From a bacterium MS4 (GTDB lineage Bacteria; Bacillota; Clostridia; Oscillospirales; Acutalibacteraceae): 64,000 bases of DNA. Each line of letters starts with the position of its first letter. The stretch's first letter is position 1. This document shows positions 1-9,350 of this stretch, one piece after another. The notes under the pieces are model-generated. The model saw only the letters and a program-made list of their open reading frames with translations. It did no database searches and was not told the DNA's origin. The stretch covers positions 405,183-469,182 of the forward strand of contig CCFG01000011.1 in NCBI GenBank assembly GCA_000752215.1. Reading direction: 5' to 3'. A program made the translations under genes and the position numbers.

Positions 1-352
1 GTATATTTTGCAGGAGAGAGCGGATATAAAGCCCGGTTCCCCCCGCAATGACCGGCAGTCTGCCGCGCGCGTGCACCTCCGAAATGCAGTCCGAAGCAAG
101 CGAGACATAGTCCGCCACGCTGAACGGCTGGGAAAGCGGTGCAAAATCGATCAGATGATGCGGCACACCGCGCATTTCTTCCGCCGTCGGCTTGGCCGTG
201 CCGATATTCATTCCTTTGTAAATCTGCATGGAATCGGCTGAAATCACTTCACCGTTCCTGCTGAGCGCAAGCTCCACCGCAAGACGGCTTTTGCCGGAAG
301 CGGTCGGGCCTACAACCGCGGCAACCGGGATTTTTTCTTTCCTGTTCATCAT
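1..352 (-). CDS. miaA: tRNA dimethylallyltransferase MiaA (C-terminus beyond the window)
   Basis: This is the N-terminal part, about 117 residues, of the enzyme that transfers a dimethylallyl group to A37 of tRNAs reading UNN codons. MiaB, encoded at 5962-7383, then methylthiolates that base. The reverse-strand translation opens with MNRKEKIPVAAVVGPTASGK, which holds the family P-loop (GPTASGKS). It continues through a segment resembling the SADSMQIYKGMNIGTAKP stretch of MiaA. The frame is open to base 1, so the gene runs off the window. Two adjacent ATGs (352 and 349) overlap the mutL stop codon, which suggests translational coupling behind mutL. The call is firm; only the exact start is uncertain by one codon. 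Confidence 0.93.
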   Translation of the reverse strand, partial: MMNRKEKIPVAAVVGPTASGKSRLAVELALSRNGEVISADSMQIYKGMNIGTAKPTAEEMRGVPHHLIDFAPLSQPFSVADYVSLASDCISEVHARGRLPVIAGGTGLYIRSLLQNI

Positions 353-2259
353 TGTATACGCCCAAACTGGCGCTCCAGGTCCTTTTTTTTCATCACGATG
401 GATACCGGACGCCCGTGCGGGCAGTAGCGGATATCCTCATTTTCCATTCTTCTGGCGAGAGCGGCAAGCTCCATCGGCGAGCTCAGGTCCCCCGCCTTCA
501 CCGCCGCCCGGCACGCCACGTTGTGGTAAAGCCAGTCGAGCTTTTCCGTCGTGATATCGTTTTTGGCCGACTGCAGGTAGCCCGCAATCTCCATCACCGT
601 TCCCGCAATATCGTCGTCGCCCAGAATCAGCGGGACGCTCCGGACCAGCACGGTGCCGGAACCGAAGTCGTCGATTTCAAACCCCGCCGCCGCGCAGACG
701 TCCAGGGAATTCATCACCGCGGCGTACTCGTTTTTCTCCAGGGTAACGGCGACCGGCTCCAGAAGCATCTGCTGGTCGGCCCGGCCTTCCTGCGCCCTGA
801 GCTTTTCGTAGAGCATCCGCTCATGGGCGGCATGCTTGTCGATAAAGACCAGTTCGTCTCCCCGCTCCAGAATAATATAAGTATGAAAGGCTTCCCCAAC
901 CAGCTTTTCCGGTTCCGGGGAATCGAGAGGTTCGACCGGTCCGGGTTCCGGCGCCGCCGGATTCTCCGGCTCCACGGCAGCGGGCTCCGTGACGGCTGGG
1001 ACAGTCGCCTGATTTTCCTGTGTCACGGGAACCGGCTCGGTAAATTCGATATTCGCCGCCGCGAAATCCGTATGGAACGTTGGCCTGTGCGTGTCACTGA
1101 CCGCAAAGCTGTAGGAAGGCGCCGCGGGGCGAACCGCCGGAATCACCGGCACGGCCGGCGGCTGCACTGCCGCTGTTGCGGGAGGAGCGGCAAACTGTAT
1201 CTGAACCGGGGCCTTCGGCTGTTCAAAAACCGAAGTCTCCTGCTTTTGAAAGGCCATGACGGTTGGCGCATCCCCACGGTGAAGAGCAGTTTTGACGCCG
1301 TGGTAAACCGCGTCAAATACCGGCTTTTCATTGATAAAGCGAACCTCTATTTTCGAGGGATGGACATTGACGTCCACCGCCTGATAGGAAATGCCCATAT
1401 GAAGCACACAGGCAGGGACCTTCCCCACCATCAGAGAACCCTTGAACGCCTCTTCCAGAGCGACCATCGCGGTGCGGCTTTTGATATAGCGGCCGTTGAT
1501 AAAGAAATGCTGCATGCTCCGGTTCGGACGCGCCGAGGCAGGTTTGCTGATAAAGCCCCAAAGCTTTACACCGTTTAATTCGTATTCCACCGGAATCAGT
1601 CCCGCGGTAAATTCCTTTCCAAAAACAGCGTATACGGCTGATTTCAGCTTGCCGTCACCGGGGCTGTTCAGCGTTTCGCGGGAATCACGGATGAAGCGCA
1701 CCGAAATCTCCGGATGAGAAAGAGCAATCCTATCCATCACCGCGGCGATGGCGTTCGCCTCCACAACATCCTTTTTCAGGAATTTCATGCGCGCGGGCGT
1801 ATTATAAAAAAGGTCACGCACCACAAGGGTGGTTCCCTGCGCGCAGCCCGCATCCTCACAGGTCTGTTCCACCCCGCCGTCGATTTCATAGCGCGTCCCG
1901 GCCAGCTCGCCCTGTGTCGCGGTCAGAAGCTCCACCCGGGCCACAGCCGCAATGGAGGCCAGAGCCTCGCCGCGGAAGCCGAGGGTGGAGATGCTCTCCA
2001 AATCGTCCTGGCTGTGAACCTTGCTGGTGGCATGGCGCAGGAAGGCGACCGCAACGTCGTCACGGGCGATCCCGCTGCCGTTGTCCGTGACCCGCATATA
2101 GGTAATCCCGCCGTTTTTTATTTCCACGGTAATAGAGGCCGCACCGGCGTCGATTGAATTTTCGACCAGCTCCTTAATAACGGAAGCAGGGCGTTCCACT
2201 ACTTCACCGGCGGCGATCAATTCCGCGATATGTTTGTCCAATACATTGATTTTACTCAT
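349..2259 (-). CDS. mutL: DNA mismatch repair protein MutL
   Basis: MutL is the ATPase that couples MutS mismatch recognition to strand incision. The 636-residue protein has the normal length. Its N-terminal GHKL ATPase shows ELVENSIDAGA, TDNGSGI and GFRGEALASI. The middle (about residues 340-450) is a proline/alanine-rich linker. The C-terminal dimerisation domain contains DKHAAHERMLYE, which fits the DxHA(X)2E(X)4E metal-binding endonuclease motif. A nicking MutL is therefore expected, as is usual in bacteria without MutH. The gene sits in a minus-strand run mutS, GNAT, mutL, miaA, and its stop overlaps the miaA start. Confidence 0.98.
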   Translation of the reverse strand: MSKINVLDKHIAELIAAGEVVERPASVIKELVENSIDAGAASITVEIKNGGITYMRVTDNGSGIARDDVAVAFLRHATSKVHSQDDLESISTLGFRGEALASIAAVARVELLTATQGELAGTRYEIDGGVEQTCEDAGCAQGTTLVVRDLFYNTPARMKFLKKDVVEANAIAAVMDRIALSHPEISVRFIRDSRETLNSPGDGKLKSAVYAVFGKEFTAGLIPVEYELNGVKLWGFISKPASARPNRSMQHFFINGRYIKSRTAMVALEEAFKGSLMVGKVPACVLHMGISYQAVDVNVHPSKIEVRFINEKPVFDAVYHGVKTALHRGDAPTVMAFQKQETSVFEQPKAPVQIQFAAPPATAAVQPPAVPVIPAVRPAAPSYSFAVSDTHRPTFHTDFAAANIEFTEPVPVTQENQATVPAVTEPAAVEPENPAAPEPGPVEPLDSPEPEKLVGEAFHTYIILERGDELVFIDKHAAHERMLYEKLRAQEGRADQQMLLEPVAVTLEKNEYAAVMNSLDVCAAAGFEIDDFGSGTVLVRSVPLILGDDDIAGTVMEIAGYLQSAKNDITTEKLDWLYHNVACRAAVKAGDLSSPMELAALARRMENEDIRYCPHGRPVSIVMKKKDLERQFGRIQ

Positions 2260-2292
2260 GAAACGCCTCCTTTTCTACAATCAGATCAAACG

Positions 2293-2811
2293 TCAATCAT
2301 CCAGAGAAATCCAGTATCGCTGGATGATCCTGTTTTCTTTCTGAACTTCGTTCTCTAAAATCCCATGATTTTTCAAAATGGTTCTCGCTGAACCGCGGTT
2401 CTTTCCGTCACAGGTGACCAGAACCTTATAAATTCCCAATTTCCTTGCCTCTTCCAACGCGAGGGAAAGCATTTTACAGGCATAGCCCTTTCTGCGTTCC
2501 GAAGGACGCACGCCATAGCCGATGTGTCCCCCGACTGAGAAAAGATAGTCGTTGAGCCTGTGCCGAAGGTTCACCGAGCCAAGAATTTTTCCGCCGCTAT
2601 TTACGTAGAACCACGTGCTCCCCGGAACAAAGTGCTCCGGACAGCCCTCTTTGGTTTCCAACTCTTTTTGCAGCCGCAGGTAATCCGAAAAGCTGTGATC
2701 CCCCTGGCAGGAGGAAAAAGGATAAATGGTTTCTCCGCTGCGCTGCCATTCGTTTATGTATTCCCGATATTCCCGTTCCATCGAGGCATTCAATTTAACT
2801 AACCGGCACAT
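2293..2811 (-). CDS. GNAT family N-acetyltransferase
   Basis: The 172-residue protein has the GNAT fold signature. A central GGHIGYGVRPSERRKGYACK segment carries the R-R-K-G-Y acetyl-CoA pyrophosphate-binding loop (motif A). It is followed by an ALEEARKLGIYKVLVTCD strand-helix unit and an asparagine-rich NRGSARTILKNHG motif B region. It resembles the small GNAT enzymes that acetylate amino or hydroxyl groups of small molecules; the substrate is unknown. It lies between mutS and mutL with gaps of about 23 and 33 bases, so it is probably cotranscribed, although nothing links it to mismatch repair. Confidence 0.88.
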   Translation of the reverse strand: MCRLVKLNASMEREYREYINEWQRSGETIYPFSSCQGDHSFSDYLRLQKELETKEGCPEHFVPGSTWFYVNSGGKILGSVNLRHRLNDYLFSVGGHIGYGVRPSERRKGYACKMLSLALEEARKLGIYKVLVTCDGKNRGSARTILKNHGILENEVQKENRIIQRYWISLDD

Positions 2812-2834
2812 AACTCTGCTCCTGTAAAAACAAA

Positions 2835-5444
2835 TTACTTTGCGAGTGTGGCCAGCTCAAACAGCGTATTCATGCACTCAATGGGCGTCAGGGTGTTGAC
2901 GTCCAGCTTTTTGAGCCTGTCCATAATTTCCGTCTCGTTCGGCGGAGTGATCACAAGCTGTAAATCTTCCTGCGTTTCCTCTTTATGCCCGCGCCTTTTC
3001 GGCATGGTCACCTGCTGCCCGCTTTCCAGCTCCGTCAGCACCTGTTTTGCACGGTTCACAATTTTATTCGGCACGCCGGCAAGCTTGGCCACTTCGATGC
3101 CGAAGCTGTCGTCCGCTCCGCCGCGCACGATCCGGCGCAGGAAGGTAATGTCGTCGCCGCGTTTTTTTACGGCGATATTGTAATTTTTCACGCCGTCAAT
3201 CAGCTCTTCCAGCTCCGTCAGCTCGTGGTAATGGGTAGCGAAAAGAGCTTTCGCGCCCAAAAGCTGTTTGTTGGCGACATATTCCAGAACGGCGCGGGCA
3301 ATGCTCATCCCGTCAAAGGTTGAGGTTCCCCGCCCGATTTCATCCAAAATCAGCAGACTGTTGCCGGTGGCGTTTTTGATGATATCCGCAACCTCTGACA
3401 TTTCGACCATAAAGGTCGACTGGCCGGAAGCCAGATCGTCCGAAGCGCCCACGCGGGTGAAAATGCTGTCCGTAATCCCGATTTCCGCATAGGAAACCGG
3501 CACAAAGCAGCCGATCTGAGCCATAATGACGATCAGCGCGATCTGACGCATATAGGTGGATTTACCTGCCATGTTCGGGCCGGTAATGATAGCGACCCGG
3601 TTTTCGTTCCTGTCGAGCGTAACGTCGTTTGGCACGAAGGGAGTATCGAGCAAAACCTCGACGACCGGATGGCGGCTTTCCTTAAGAATGATTTTCCCGT
3701 CCAGATTGACGATCGGGCGGACGTAATGATGTTCCGCCGAAACCTGTGCAAAGGAGGTCAGCACGTCGAGCCTTGCAATCGCGTTGGCCGTCGCCTGCAC
3801 GCGGGTCAGCTGCGCGGCTACACTGCTCCGGACAGCGTCAAAAAGCTGGAACTCCAGCTGTACGGACTTTTCGTGCGCGCCAAGGATTTTTCCCTCCAGC
3901 TCCTTGAGCTCGGGGGTAATAAAGCGTTCGCAGTTGGTAAGGGTCTGCTTGCGTATGTATTCCGGCGGTGCCTGATCCTTATAGGAATTGCTGATTTCAA
4001 TGTAATACCCGAATACCCGGTTGTACCCGACTTTCAGCTTCGGGATACCGGTTTTTTCCCGTTCCTGCGCCTCGATCTGGGCGATGATACCCCGGCCGTC
4101 GCTCATGTCGCCTTTCAGAAGATCCAGTTCCTCACTGTAGCCCGGCAGGATCATGCCGCCTTCCCGAATGGAAAACGGAGGCTCTTCCACAATCGCGCGG
4201 TCGATTATCCGGTAAACATCCTCCAGAACGTCGATATGCTGTTCAATCTCTGTAAGGAGGTTAGACTTTACATCTTTTAACAGGGTCTTCAACGCTGGCA
4301 GCCGCATGATTGCGGAGGACAGCGAACGAAGCTCCCTGCCGTTGGCGGAGCCGTACACAATGCGGGACATCAGCCGTTCCAGATCGTGGATTCCGGTCAG
4401 CTGTTCGGCAACGGCGTCGCGCAGAATGGCGTCCGCCGCCAGCTCCTCCACCGCGTTCAGACGGCGGTTGATCTGGACCGGGCTCAACAGCGGTTGTTCA
4501 ATCCAGCTGCGGATCAGGCGTTTGCCCATCGCCGTGCGCGTTTTATCGAGCACCCACAAGAGCGAGCCGCGCTTTTCCTTGTTGCGCATCGTTTCCAGAA
4601 GCTCCAGGTTGCGCCGCGCGTTCAAGTCCAGATGCATATACTGCGCGCCGGTGTAAAGGTCTATCCCATTAATGCGTTCAATGCCCACGCGCTGTGTGCG
4701 CTTCAGGTAGGAAAGCAGCGCGCCGACGGCCTGAACAATCTCTGTTTTATCGGAAAGCTCCAACTCCGCAAGGCTTTTGGAATGAAACTGATCCAACACC
4801 AGCAAAGAACAGCTCTGCGTCTCAAACTCCGCATTATCCAGCAGTTCCAGGCTGGCGGAAAGCCGCTCCTTGATGAATTTCGGAAGCCCGGTCAGCTCCA
4901 GAGTATTCTGGTTGACAAGGATTTCGCGCGGCGAATAGCGGGAAAGCTCGTTTTTAATCTGCTCCGTCAGGTCCCCGCCGGAAAGCGTGGTCGCGTGCAG
5001 TTCGCCGGTGGAAATATCCGCAAAACAGATTCCCGCGCCTACACCCTCGGCGCAGAGCGAACAGATAAAGTTGTTGCGCGCCTCGTCCAGCATACTGCTT
5101 TCCAACACCGTACCGGGCGTAATCACGCGGATGATATCGCGTTTTACCAGCCCTTTGGCCAGCGCGGGGTCCTCCATCTGCTCACAGATGGCGACCTTAT
5201 AGCCCTTCGCGACCAGACGCGCCACATAGCTTTCATAGCTGTGGAAGGGCACGCCGCACATGGGTGCCCGCTCTTCCTGTCCGCAGTCGCGCCCGGTCAG
5301 CGTCAGTTCCAGTTCCTTCGATGCAAGTTTGGCGTCTTCATAAAACATTTCATAAAAATCACCAAGGCGAAAAAACAAGATTGTATTGGGATTCTGTTTT
5401 TTGATTTCAAAATACTGCTGCATCATTGGTGAAAGATTTGCCAT
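2835..5444 (-). CDS. mutS: DNA mismatch repair protein MutS
   Basis: MutS recognises mispairs and small loops and recruits MutL. The 869-residue protein has the normal length for MutS1. The mismatch-wedge motif FFRLGDFYEMFYEDA lies near residue 25. A clamp and lever region follows. The C-terminal ABC-type ATPase has Walker A (GPNMAGKSTYM), Walker B (LLILDEIGRGTSTFDG) and the trans-acting ATHYHEL segment. The start is followed by MANLSPMMQQYFEIKKQNP, typical of the family. The order miaB, ricA-like, mutS, mutL, miaA matches a conserved Firmicutes arrangement. Confidence 0.98.
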   Translation of the reverse strand: MANLSPMMQQYFEIKKQNPNTILFFRLGDFYEMFYEDAKLASKELELTLTGRDCGQEERAPMCGVPFHSYESYVARLVAKGYKVAICEQMEDPALAKGLVKRDIIRVITPGTVLESSMLDEARNNFICSLCAEGVGAGICFADISTGELHATTLSGGDLTEQIKNELSRYSPREILVNQNTLELTGLPKFIKERLSASLELLDNAEFETQSCSLLVLDQFHSKSLAELELSDKTEIVQAVGALLSYLKRTQRVGIERINGIDLYTGAQYMHLDLNARRNLELLETMRNKEKRGSLLWVLDKTRTAMGKRLIRSWIEQPLLSPVQINRRLNAVEELAADAILRDAVAEQLTGIHDLERLMSRIVYGSANGRELRSLSSAIMRLPALKTLLKDVKSNLLTEIEQHIDVLEDVYRIIDRAIVEEPPFSIREGGMILPGYSEELDLLKGDMSDGRGIIAQIEAQEREKTGIPKLKVGYNRVFGYYIEISNSYKDQAPPEYIRKQTLTNCERFITPELKELEGKILGAHEKSVQLEFQLFDAVRSSVAAQLTRVQATANAIARLDVLTSFAQVSAEHHYVRPIVNLDGKIILKESRHPVVEVLLDTPFVPNDVTLDRNENRVAIITGPNMAGKSTYMRQIALIVIMAQIGCFVPVSYAEIGITDSIFTRVGASDDLASGQSTFMVEMSEVADIIKNATGNSLLILDEIGRGTSTFDGMSIARAVLEYVANKQLLGAKALFATHYHELTELEELIDGVKNYNIAVKKRGDDITFLRRIVRGGADDSFGIEVAKLAGVPNKIVNRAKQVLTELESGQQVTMPKRRGHKEETQEDLQLVITPPNETEIMDRLKKLDVNTLTPIECMNTLFELATLAK

Positions 5445-5483
5445 AACCTGCGTTTCATCTCCAATTCATGACTTGATGGGGAA

Positions 5484-5891
5484 TCAGTGACAGCCCCCGC
5501 AGGAGGAACAGTTGCCGCCGCAGGAGGATTCCACGTAATCGGTGGTCTCCGGGTCCTCGCCGTCGGCGGACTGGCCGATAATAGCGCTGACGCGCTGAAG
5601 CAGGGCATCCATTTCTTCCTTGGCCTTGTTGTAAGCCGTCATATTCGGATTCTGCATGATCTGGGCGTAAATGTGGCGCAGCTCCTGATTGAGCACCTGC
5701 ATTTTGTCGGAATCCTGCTCCGGCTTCTGGGCCTCGTTGTTGATTGCCATTCTCTTCAGGTTGAACTCGCCGATCAGGTCCTGCAGCTGCTGATCGTCGT
5801 CGCTGTTCTGCTTTGCAAGCTGCATATTCAGATAACGCGAATCCTTCTGTATTTCTTTGCCGATTTCTCTCGCTAAGCTGATAATATCCAT
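5484..5891 (-). CDS. YlbF/YmcA (RicA/RicF) family protein with cysteine-rich tail
   Basis: The 135-residue helical protein belongs to the YlbF/YmcA family. In Bacillus this family forms the RicAFT complex, which binds iron-sulfur clusters and affects RNase Y, Spo0A phosphorylation, competence and biofilm formation. I chose the start MDIISLAREIGKEIQKD because AAGGAG lies seven bases upstream; the longer reading lacks a ribosome site. The last twelve residues contain four cysteines (CGGNCSSCGGCH), which suggests a metal or Fe-S ligand cluster. The position between miaB and mutS matches that of ymcA in Bacillus, which favours RicA over RicF. No ylbF or yaaT partner lies in this window. Confidence 0.82.
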   Translation of the reverse strand: MDIISLAREIGKEIQKDSRYLNMQLAKQNSDDDQQLQDLIGEFNLKRMAINNEAQKPEQDSDKMQVLNQELRHIYAQIMQNPNMTAYNKAKEEMDALLQRVSAIIGQSADGEDPETTDYVESSCGGNCSSCGGCH

Positions 5892-5961
5892 TTTGTTACT
5901 CCTTAATAATAATTTATATTGATTCATAAAAAACGTTGAAAAACTTGATTGACCGCCTGAT

Positions 5962-7383
5962 TTATGGATGAAGCTCTCCGTTTAAAATCCAGTTGCGGGC
6001 GGAAGTGATCTTTACCTCGGCAAAACCGCCGATCAGGTCCTGATCCCCCGGAAAGTCCACAACGATATTGCCGTCGGTCCGACCGGAAAGAAGACCGTTC
6101 TTTTCATTGCGCTCTTCCACCAGCACACGTTGGACTGTGCCGACCATCCCGGCGCAGCGCGAAGCCGCGATATTCTCCTGCGCTTCACAAAGCTGCGCAA
6201 ACCATTTTGACTTTTCCCCGGCGGGAACCGGGTCGGGCATCTTCGCCGCCCTTGTCCCCACACGCGGGGAATAGATGAAGGTAAACAGCGAGGTGAATTC
6301 CACCTCCTGAATCAGGCTGACGGTATCGAGGAATTCCTCGTAGGTTTCGCCCGGAAATCCGATGATCACGTCGGATGTAAGAGAGAGGTCCGGAAGCTTT
6401 TCCTTGGCGTAACGGATCAGGTCAAGATATTTTTCGCGGGTGTAGCCGCGGTTCATTTCTTTCAGCACGCGGTCGTTGCCCGACTGGAACGGAAGATGAA
6501 GGTGGCGGCTGATATGCCGCCCCTGCGCAATCGTGTCGATCAGCTCACGGGTCGCGTCCTTCGGGTGCGAGGTCATAAAACGGATACGGTAATCGCCGTC
6601 CACCGCGTCGAGCAATCGCAGGAGCTGTGAAAAATTCATCGGTTCGTCCAGACGCTTGCCGTAGGAATTGACATTCTGCCCCAGGAGGGTAATATCTTTG
6701 TATCCCGCCTTTACAAGGCCCTTGAACTCCTCCAGAATCGCCTCCGGGGTACGGCTGCGCTCCCTGCCGCGCACATAGGGCACAACACAGTATGAGCAAA
6801 AATTGTCGCAGCCATACATGACCGTAAGCCATGCTTTCGTGCTTCCGTCGCGATGGACCGGCAGACCTTCGACGATTTGCCTGTCCTCGCTGTCGTCGCC
6901 GCGCGCAAAAACACGGGAACCCTGTGTGATTGTGGTAAATAAAAGCTCGGGGAGCTTATGGATCACATGGGTGCCGAAAACCAGGTTGACAAAAGGAAAG
7001 CTCTTTCGGATTCGCTCGGCGACATGCTCCTGCTCCATCATACAGCCGCAGAGGGCGATAATCAGGGAAGGATTGCGCCGTTTCACATTTTTCAGCGCTC
7101 CTACATTTCCGAAAACCCTGTCTTCCGCATGCTCGCGGACCGCGCAGGTATTAAAAATGACGAGGTCCGCCTCATCCTCTTGATCGGTAAAGGAAAAACC
7201 CATTTCTTCAAGCTGACCCTTTATTTTCTCACCGTCCGCAACATTCTGCTGACAGCCGTAAGTGTGCACCAGCGCCATGGGAACGGCGCCGCGCGCCCGG
7301 ATCGCCATGATCTGAGAAACGTCGCTGATGAATTCAGCCTGGGAACGCGCCGACTGCTCCTGAGCCGGAAATTTTTCTGCCAA
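5962..7383 (-). CDS. miaB: tRNA-2-methylthio-N6-dimethylallyladenosine synthase MiaB
   Basis: MiaB is a radical-SAM methylthiotransferase that converts i6A37 of tRNA to ms2i6A37, acting after MiaA. The 473-residue protein contains the N-terminal UPF0004 domain with cluster-binding cysteines (YGCQQNVADGEKIKG, FNTCAVREHAEDR, ALCGCMMEQEH). The radical-SAM core has CDNFCSYC (CxxxCxxC) and is followed by VPYVRGRERSR. A C-terminal TRAM-like domain covers about residues 400-470. An N-terminal extension of about 35 residues is common in clostridial MiaB. It is the first gene of the repair and tRNA-modification run. Confidence 0.97.
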   Translation of the reverse strand: MAEKFPAQEQSARSQAEFISDVSQIMAIRARGAVPMALVHTYGCQQNVADGEKIKGQLEEMGFSFTDQEDEADLVIFNTCAVREHAEDRVFGNVGALKNVKRRNPSLIIALCGCMMEQEHVAERIRKSFPFVNLVFGTHVIHKLPELLFTTITQGSRVFARGDDSEDRQIVEGLPVHRDGSTKAWLTVMYGCDNFCSYCVVPYVRGRERSRTPEAILEEFKGLVKAGYKDITLLGQNVNSYGKRLDEPMNFSQLLRLLDAVDGDYRIRFMTSHPKDATRELIDTIAQGRHISRHLHLPFQSGNDRVLKEMNRGYTREKYLDLIRYAKEKLPDLSLTSDVIIGFPGETYEEFLDTVSLIQEVEFTSLFTFIYSPRVGTRAAKMPDPVPAGEKSKWFAQLCEAQENIAASRCAGMVGTVQRVLVEERNEKNGLLSGRTDGNIVVDFPGDQDLIGGFAEVKITSARNWILNGELHP

Positions 7384-7465
7384 AAGGATAGCCCTCCTAT
7401 GTTATATGGTATAACTGATTATATCATGTTGCTTTGGTTACTTCAAGAAAAAAGAACCAAAATCC

Positions 7466-7495
7466 CTGCCACCGGGCAAGCGGCGGCAGGGAAAA
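7466..7495 (-). terminator. Intrinsic terminator after the glycosyltransferase gene
   Basis: On the minus strand CCCTGCC and GGCAGGG form the core of a GC-rich stem around a short loop just after the stop codon at 7504. A T-rich run follows on the same strand towards 7440. It probably ends the glycosyltransferase transcript before miaB. Confidence 0.6.
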
Positions 7496-7503
7496 AGAAG
7501 GCC

Positions 7504-8466
7504 CTATTTTGCTTTATACATCCACGGAATGGTGCGCCAGACGGCGATCCGGCGTTTCAGCGCCTTATCCGTCTTCCTGCCCGCCGAAAGCAGCTTGTCG
7601 TATCCGGCGGCGTGCAGATAGCTGCGCACCGCGTTATAGCCCGCGCCTTCTTTCAGCATAATGTCCACCCCGTTCATAACGGTCAGCGGCAGTTTCTGGT
7701 GTTCAAACAGCTGAATCAGCTCCGCGTCATCCCGGCGGGTGGTTTTGATGAGATCAAAAATCCGGAGCAGGGCGTCGGTATGCTGAAAGATATTCTTCCC
7801 CACCGGCTTCTGCTTGCCGCGCTTTAATTCATAGATGGTATCCCGTTTGATGACCGTCGGCGACTGCGCGATCGTCTCGGCGCAGAGCAGGCAGCGGAAA
7901 ACAAACTCCTCCGCGTATCCGTGGCTGCAGGAGTCGAAAAAATAAATCTGCCTGTCCAGCAGAAACCTGCGCCGGAGCATGACCGCGGAGATATCGATAT
8001 GGATCGAATGGCTGAGAACGCCCTTCAGGTATTGGGCGCCGCTTTCCTGACGGATGGCCTTGCTGATCAGCCGGCGTTCCGCGGCATGAGCTTCCTCCTC
8101 ACTGATGCTGCCGAATACAAAATCCGCCGAAGTATGCAAAGCCGTTTCCAGATATCCGCCGATAAAATCGCGGTACAGTCTGCGGGCGAAAATAAAAGTG
8201 AGGTAATCTCCCCCGGACTTCTGTATTCCTGTATTTAAAGCCGCGGCGACGGTTCCGTCGCCGTTCTGAATGACAAAACCACGAAGCTTCAGCTCTTTGA
8301 TAAGCTGGACGGCTTCCCAGACCGTCTTATCCGCGGAACCCATGTCCACTACGACAAATTCCGCGTCCAGCCCGGCCGCCTGCGCAGCAATCGAGCGCAA
8401 TACTCCCGATATTTCCTGTTCAACATTCTTGACCGGAACAATAATGGAAAGCTTTGTAATCTGCAT
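7504..8466 (-). CDS. Glycosyltransferase family 2-like protein
   Basis: The 320-residue protein starts with MQITKLSIIVPVKNVEQEIS. This is the first strand and nucleotide-binding loop of GT-A (GT2) glycosyltransferases, and VVDMGSADKTVWEA follows as the second nucleotide-sugar contact. The region where GT2 enzymes carry a DxD metal motif reads YLTFIFARRLYRDF and has no acidic pair. It may therefore be a metal-independent or inactive relative. There are no transmembrane segments. It sits alone between the TetR gene and miaB, and the substrate is unknown. Confidence 0.8.
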   Translation of the reverse strand: MQITKLSIIVPVKNVEQEISGVLRSIAAQAAGLDAEFVVVDMGSADKTVWEAVQLIKELKLRGFVIQNGDGTVAAALNTGIQKSGGDYLTFIFARRLYRDFIGGYLETALHTSADFVFGSISEEEAHAAERRLISKAIRQESGAQYLKGVLSHSIHIDISAVMLRRRFLLDRQIYFFDSCSHGYAEEFVFRCLLCAETIAQSPTVIKRDTIYELKRGKQKPVGKNIFQHTDALLRIFDLIKTTRRDDAELIQLFEHQKLPLTVMNGVDIMLKEGAGYNAVRSYLHAAGYDKLLSAGRKTDKALKRRIAVWRTIPWMYKAK

Positions 8467-8549
8467 TACCGAACCTCCTTTACTGAATCTGTTACCAGTA
8501 TATCATATTGTGATGAATAGAAAAGATGAAAACTGACAGTTATCCGTTC

Positions 8550-9158
8550 CTAATTCAAATTACTTTCAGTGATATTCGCTTTTTTCTCCGCCGGATGCTC
8601 CTGAAAATACCGGCCGGCCGTGTAGAGCTTGCTGTCGTCGATAAAATGTGTCAGGCGCAGGACAATTTCCTCCGGCTGCTGCTTCATGCCGCAGCGCGCC
8701 CACTGGATAACGACGCCTACAAGCCCGTAGGAATAGAATTCCGCTATAAAGACCTTATCTTCCGCGGCGATCTGACTCCCCTGTGAAACAGTATCCAGCA
8801 TTTCGGCAATCAGGTCCTTTGTTACATTAAAAAAATAGTCCTGAAAAGCGTTTTGTCCGGTGACGCTGAGCGCATTCGTATAAAAATACTGCTCATTCTT
8901 CATCGTTTTCAGAACGTCAAGAACAACGTTGTTCCATTCTTCAAACGATCGGTGCTGCGTGACGGCGGAAACGACCTCATTGTAATAAATCCAATCCACC
9001 AAATCATATTTGTCCTTAAAATGATAATAAAAGGTCTGACGGTTAATCCCGCAGTGTTCCACAATATCGGCAACCGATATTTTCTGGAGCGGTCTTTTCT
9101 TCATCAATTCCTTTATGGAAGCGGCAATCGCTTTTTTGGTTATCAGTGAATCAGACAT
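8550..9158 (-). CDS. TetR/AcrR family regulator (DhaS-like C-terminal domain)
   Basis: The 202-residue protein has an N-terminal TetR helix-turn-helix at about residues 8-52. The recognition segment is ISVADIVEHCGINRQTFYYHFKDKYDL. The C-terminal ligand domain (YFYNAL-like, AEMLD, FIAEFYSYGLVGVVIQWARCGM) resembles the domain seen in DhaS-type regulators of clostridia and lactobacilli. Its target is not visible: the neighbouring glycosyltransferase and the tRNA-Ala give no clear partner. Divergent or autoregulatory control from the 9159-9290 region is possible. Confidence 0.85.
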   Translation of the reverse strand: MSDSLITKKAIAASIKELMKKRPLQKISVADIVEHCGINRQTFYYHFKDKYDLVDWIYYNEVVSAVTQHRSFEEWNNVVLDVLKTMKNEQYFYTNALSVTGQNAFQDYFFNVTKDLIAEMLDTVSQGSQIAAEDKVFIAEFYSYGLVGVVIQWARCGMKQQPEEIVLRLTHFIDDSKLYTAGRYFQEHPAEKKANITESNLN

Positions 9159-9295
9159 GGTTTTTTCTCCTGAAATACATGAGGACGTTATGTATTTAAG
9201 TTCGCACCCCGGATGAATGGTTTGTTTCCATTTTACCAGTATTATTGTATTTTTTCAATATGGCTGTTAGGAATCAGATTTTTTTACAATACTAC

Positions 9296-9324
9296 TTGCA
9301 TTCTCCCAGAAAGTATGATATTAT
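9296..9324 (+). promoter_or_regulatory. Sigma-A-type promoter of tRNA-Ala
   Basis: TTGCAT (9296-9301) and TATTAT (9319-9324) are separated by 17 bases and end 26 bases before the mature tRNA 5' end. This spacing suits a tRNA precursor with a short leader. Confidence 0.7.
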
Positions 9325-9350
9325 AACAAAGCTGTTTTAAAATAACGTAT

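Noticed and set aside
352..1578. 408-codon plus-strand frame opposite mutL
   Set aside because: It lies entirely antisense to the certain mutL gene and resembles no protein; long shadow frames are common in GC-rich coding DNA.
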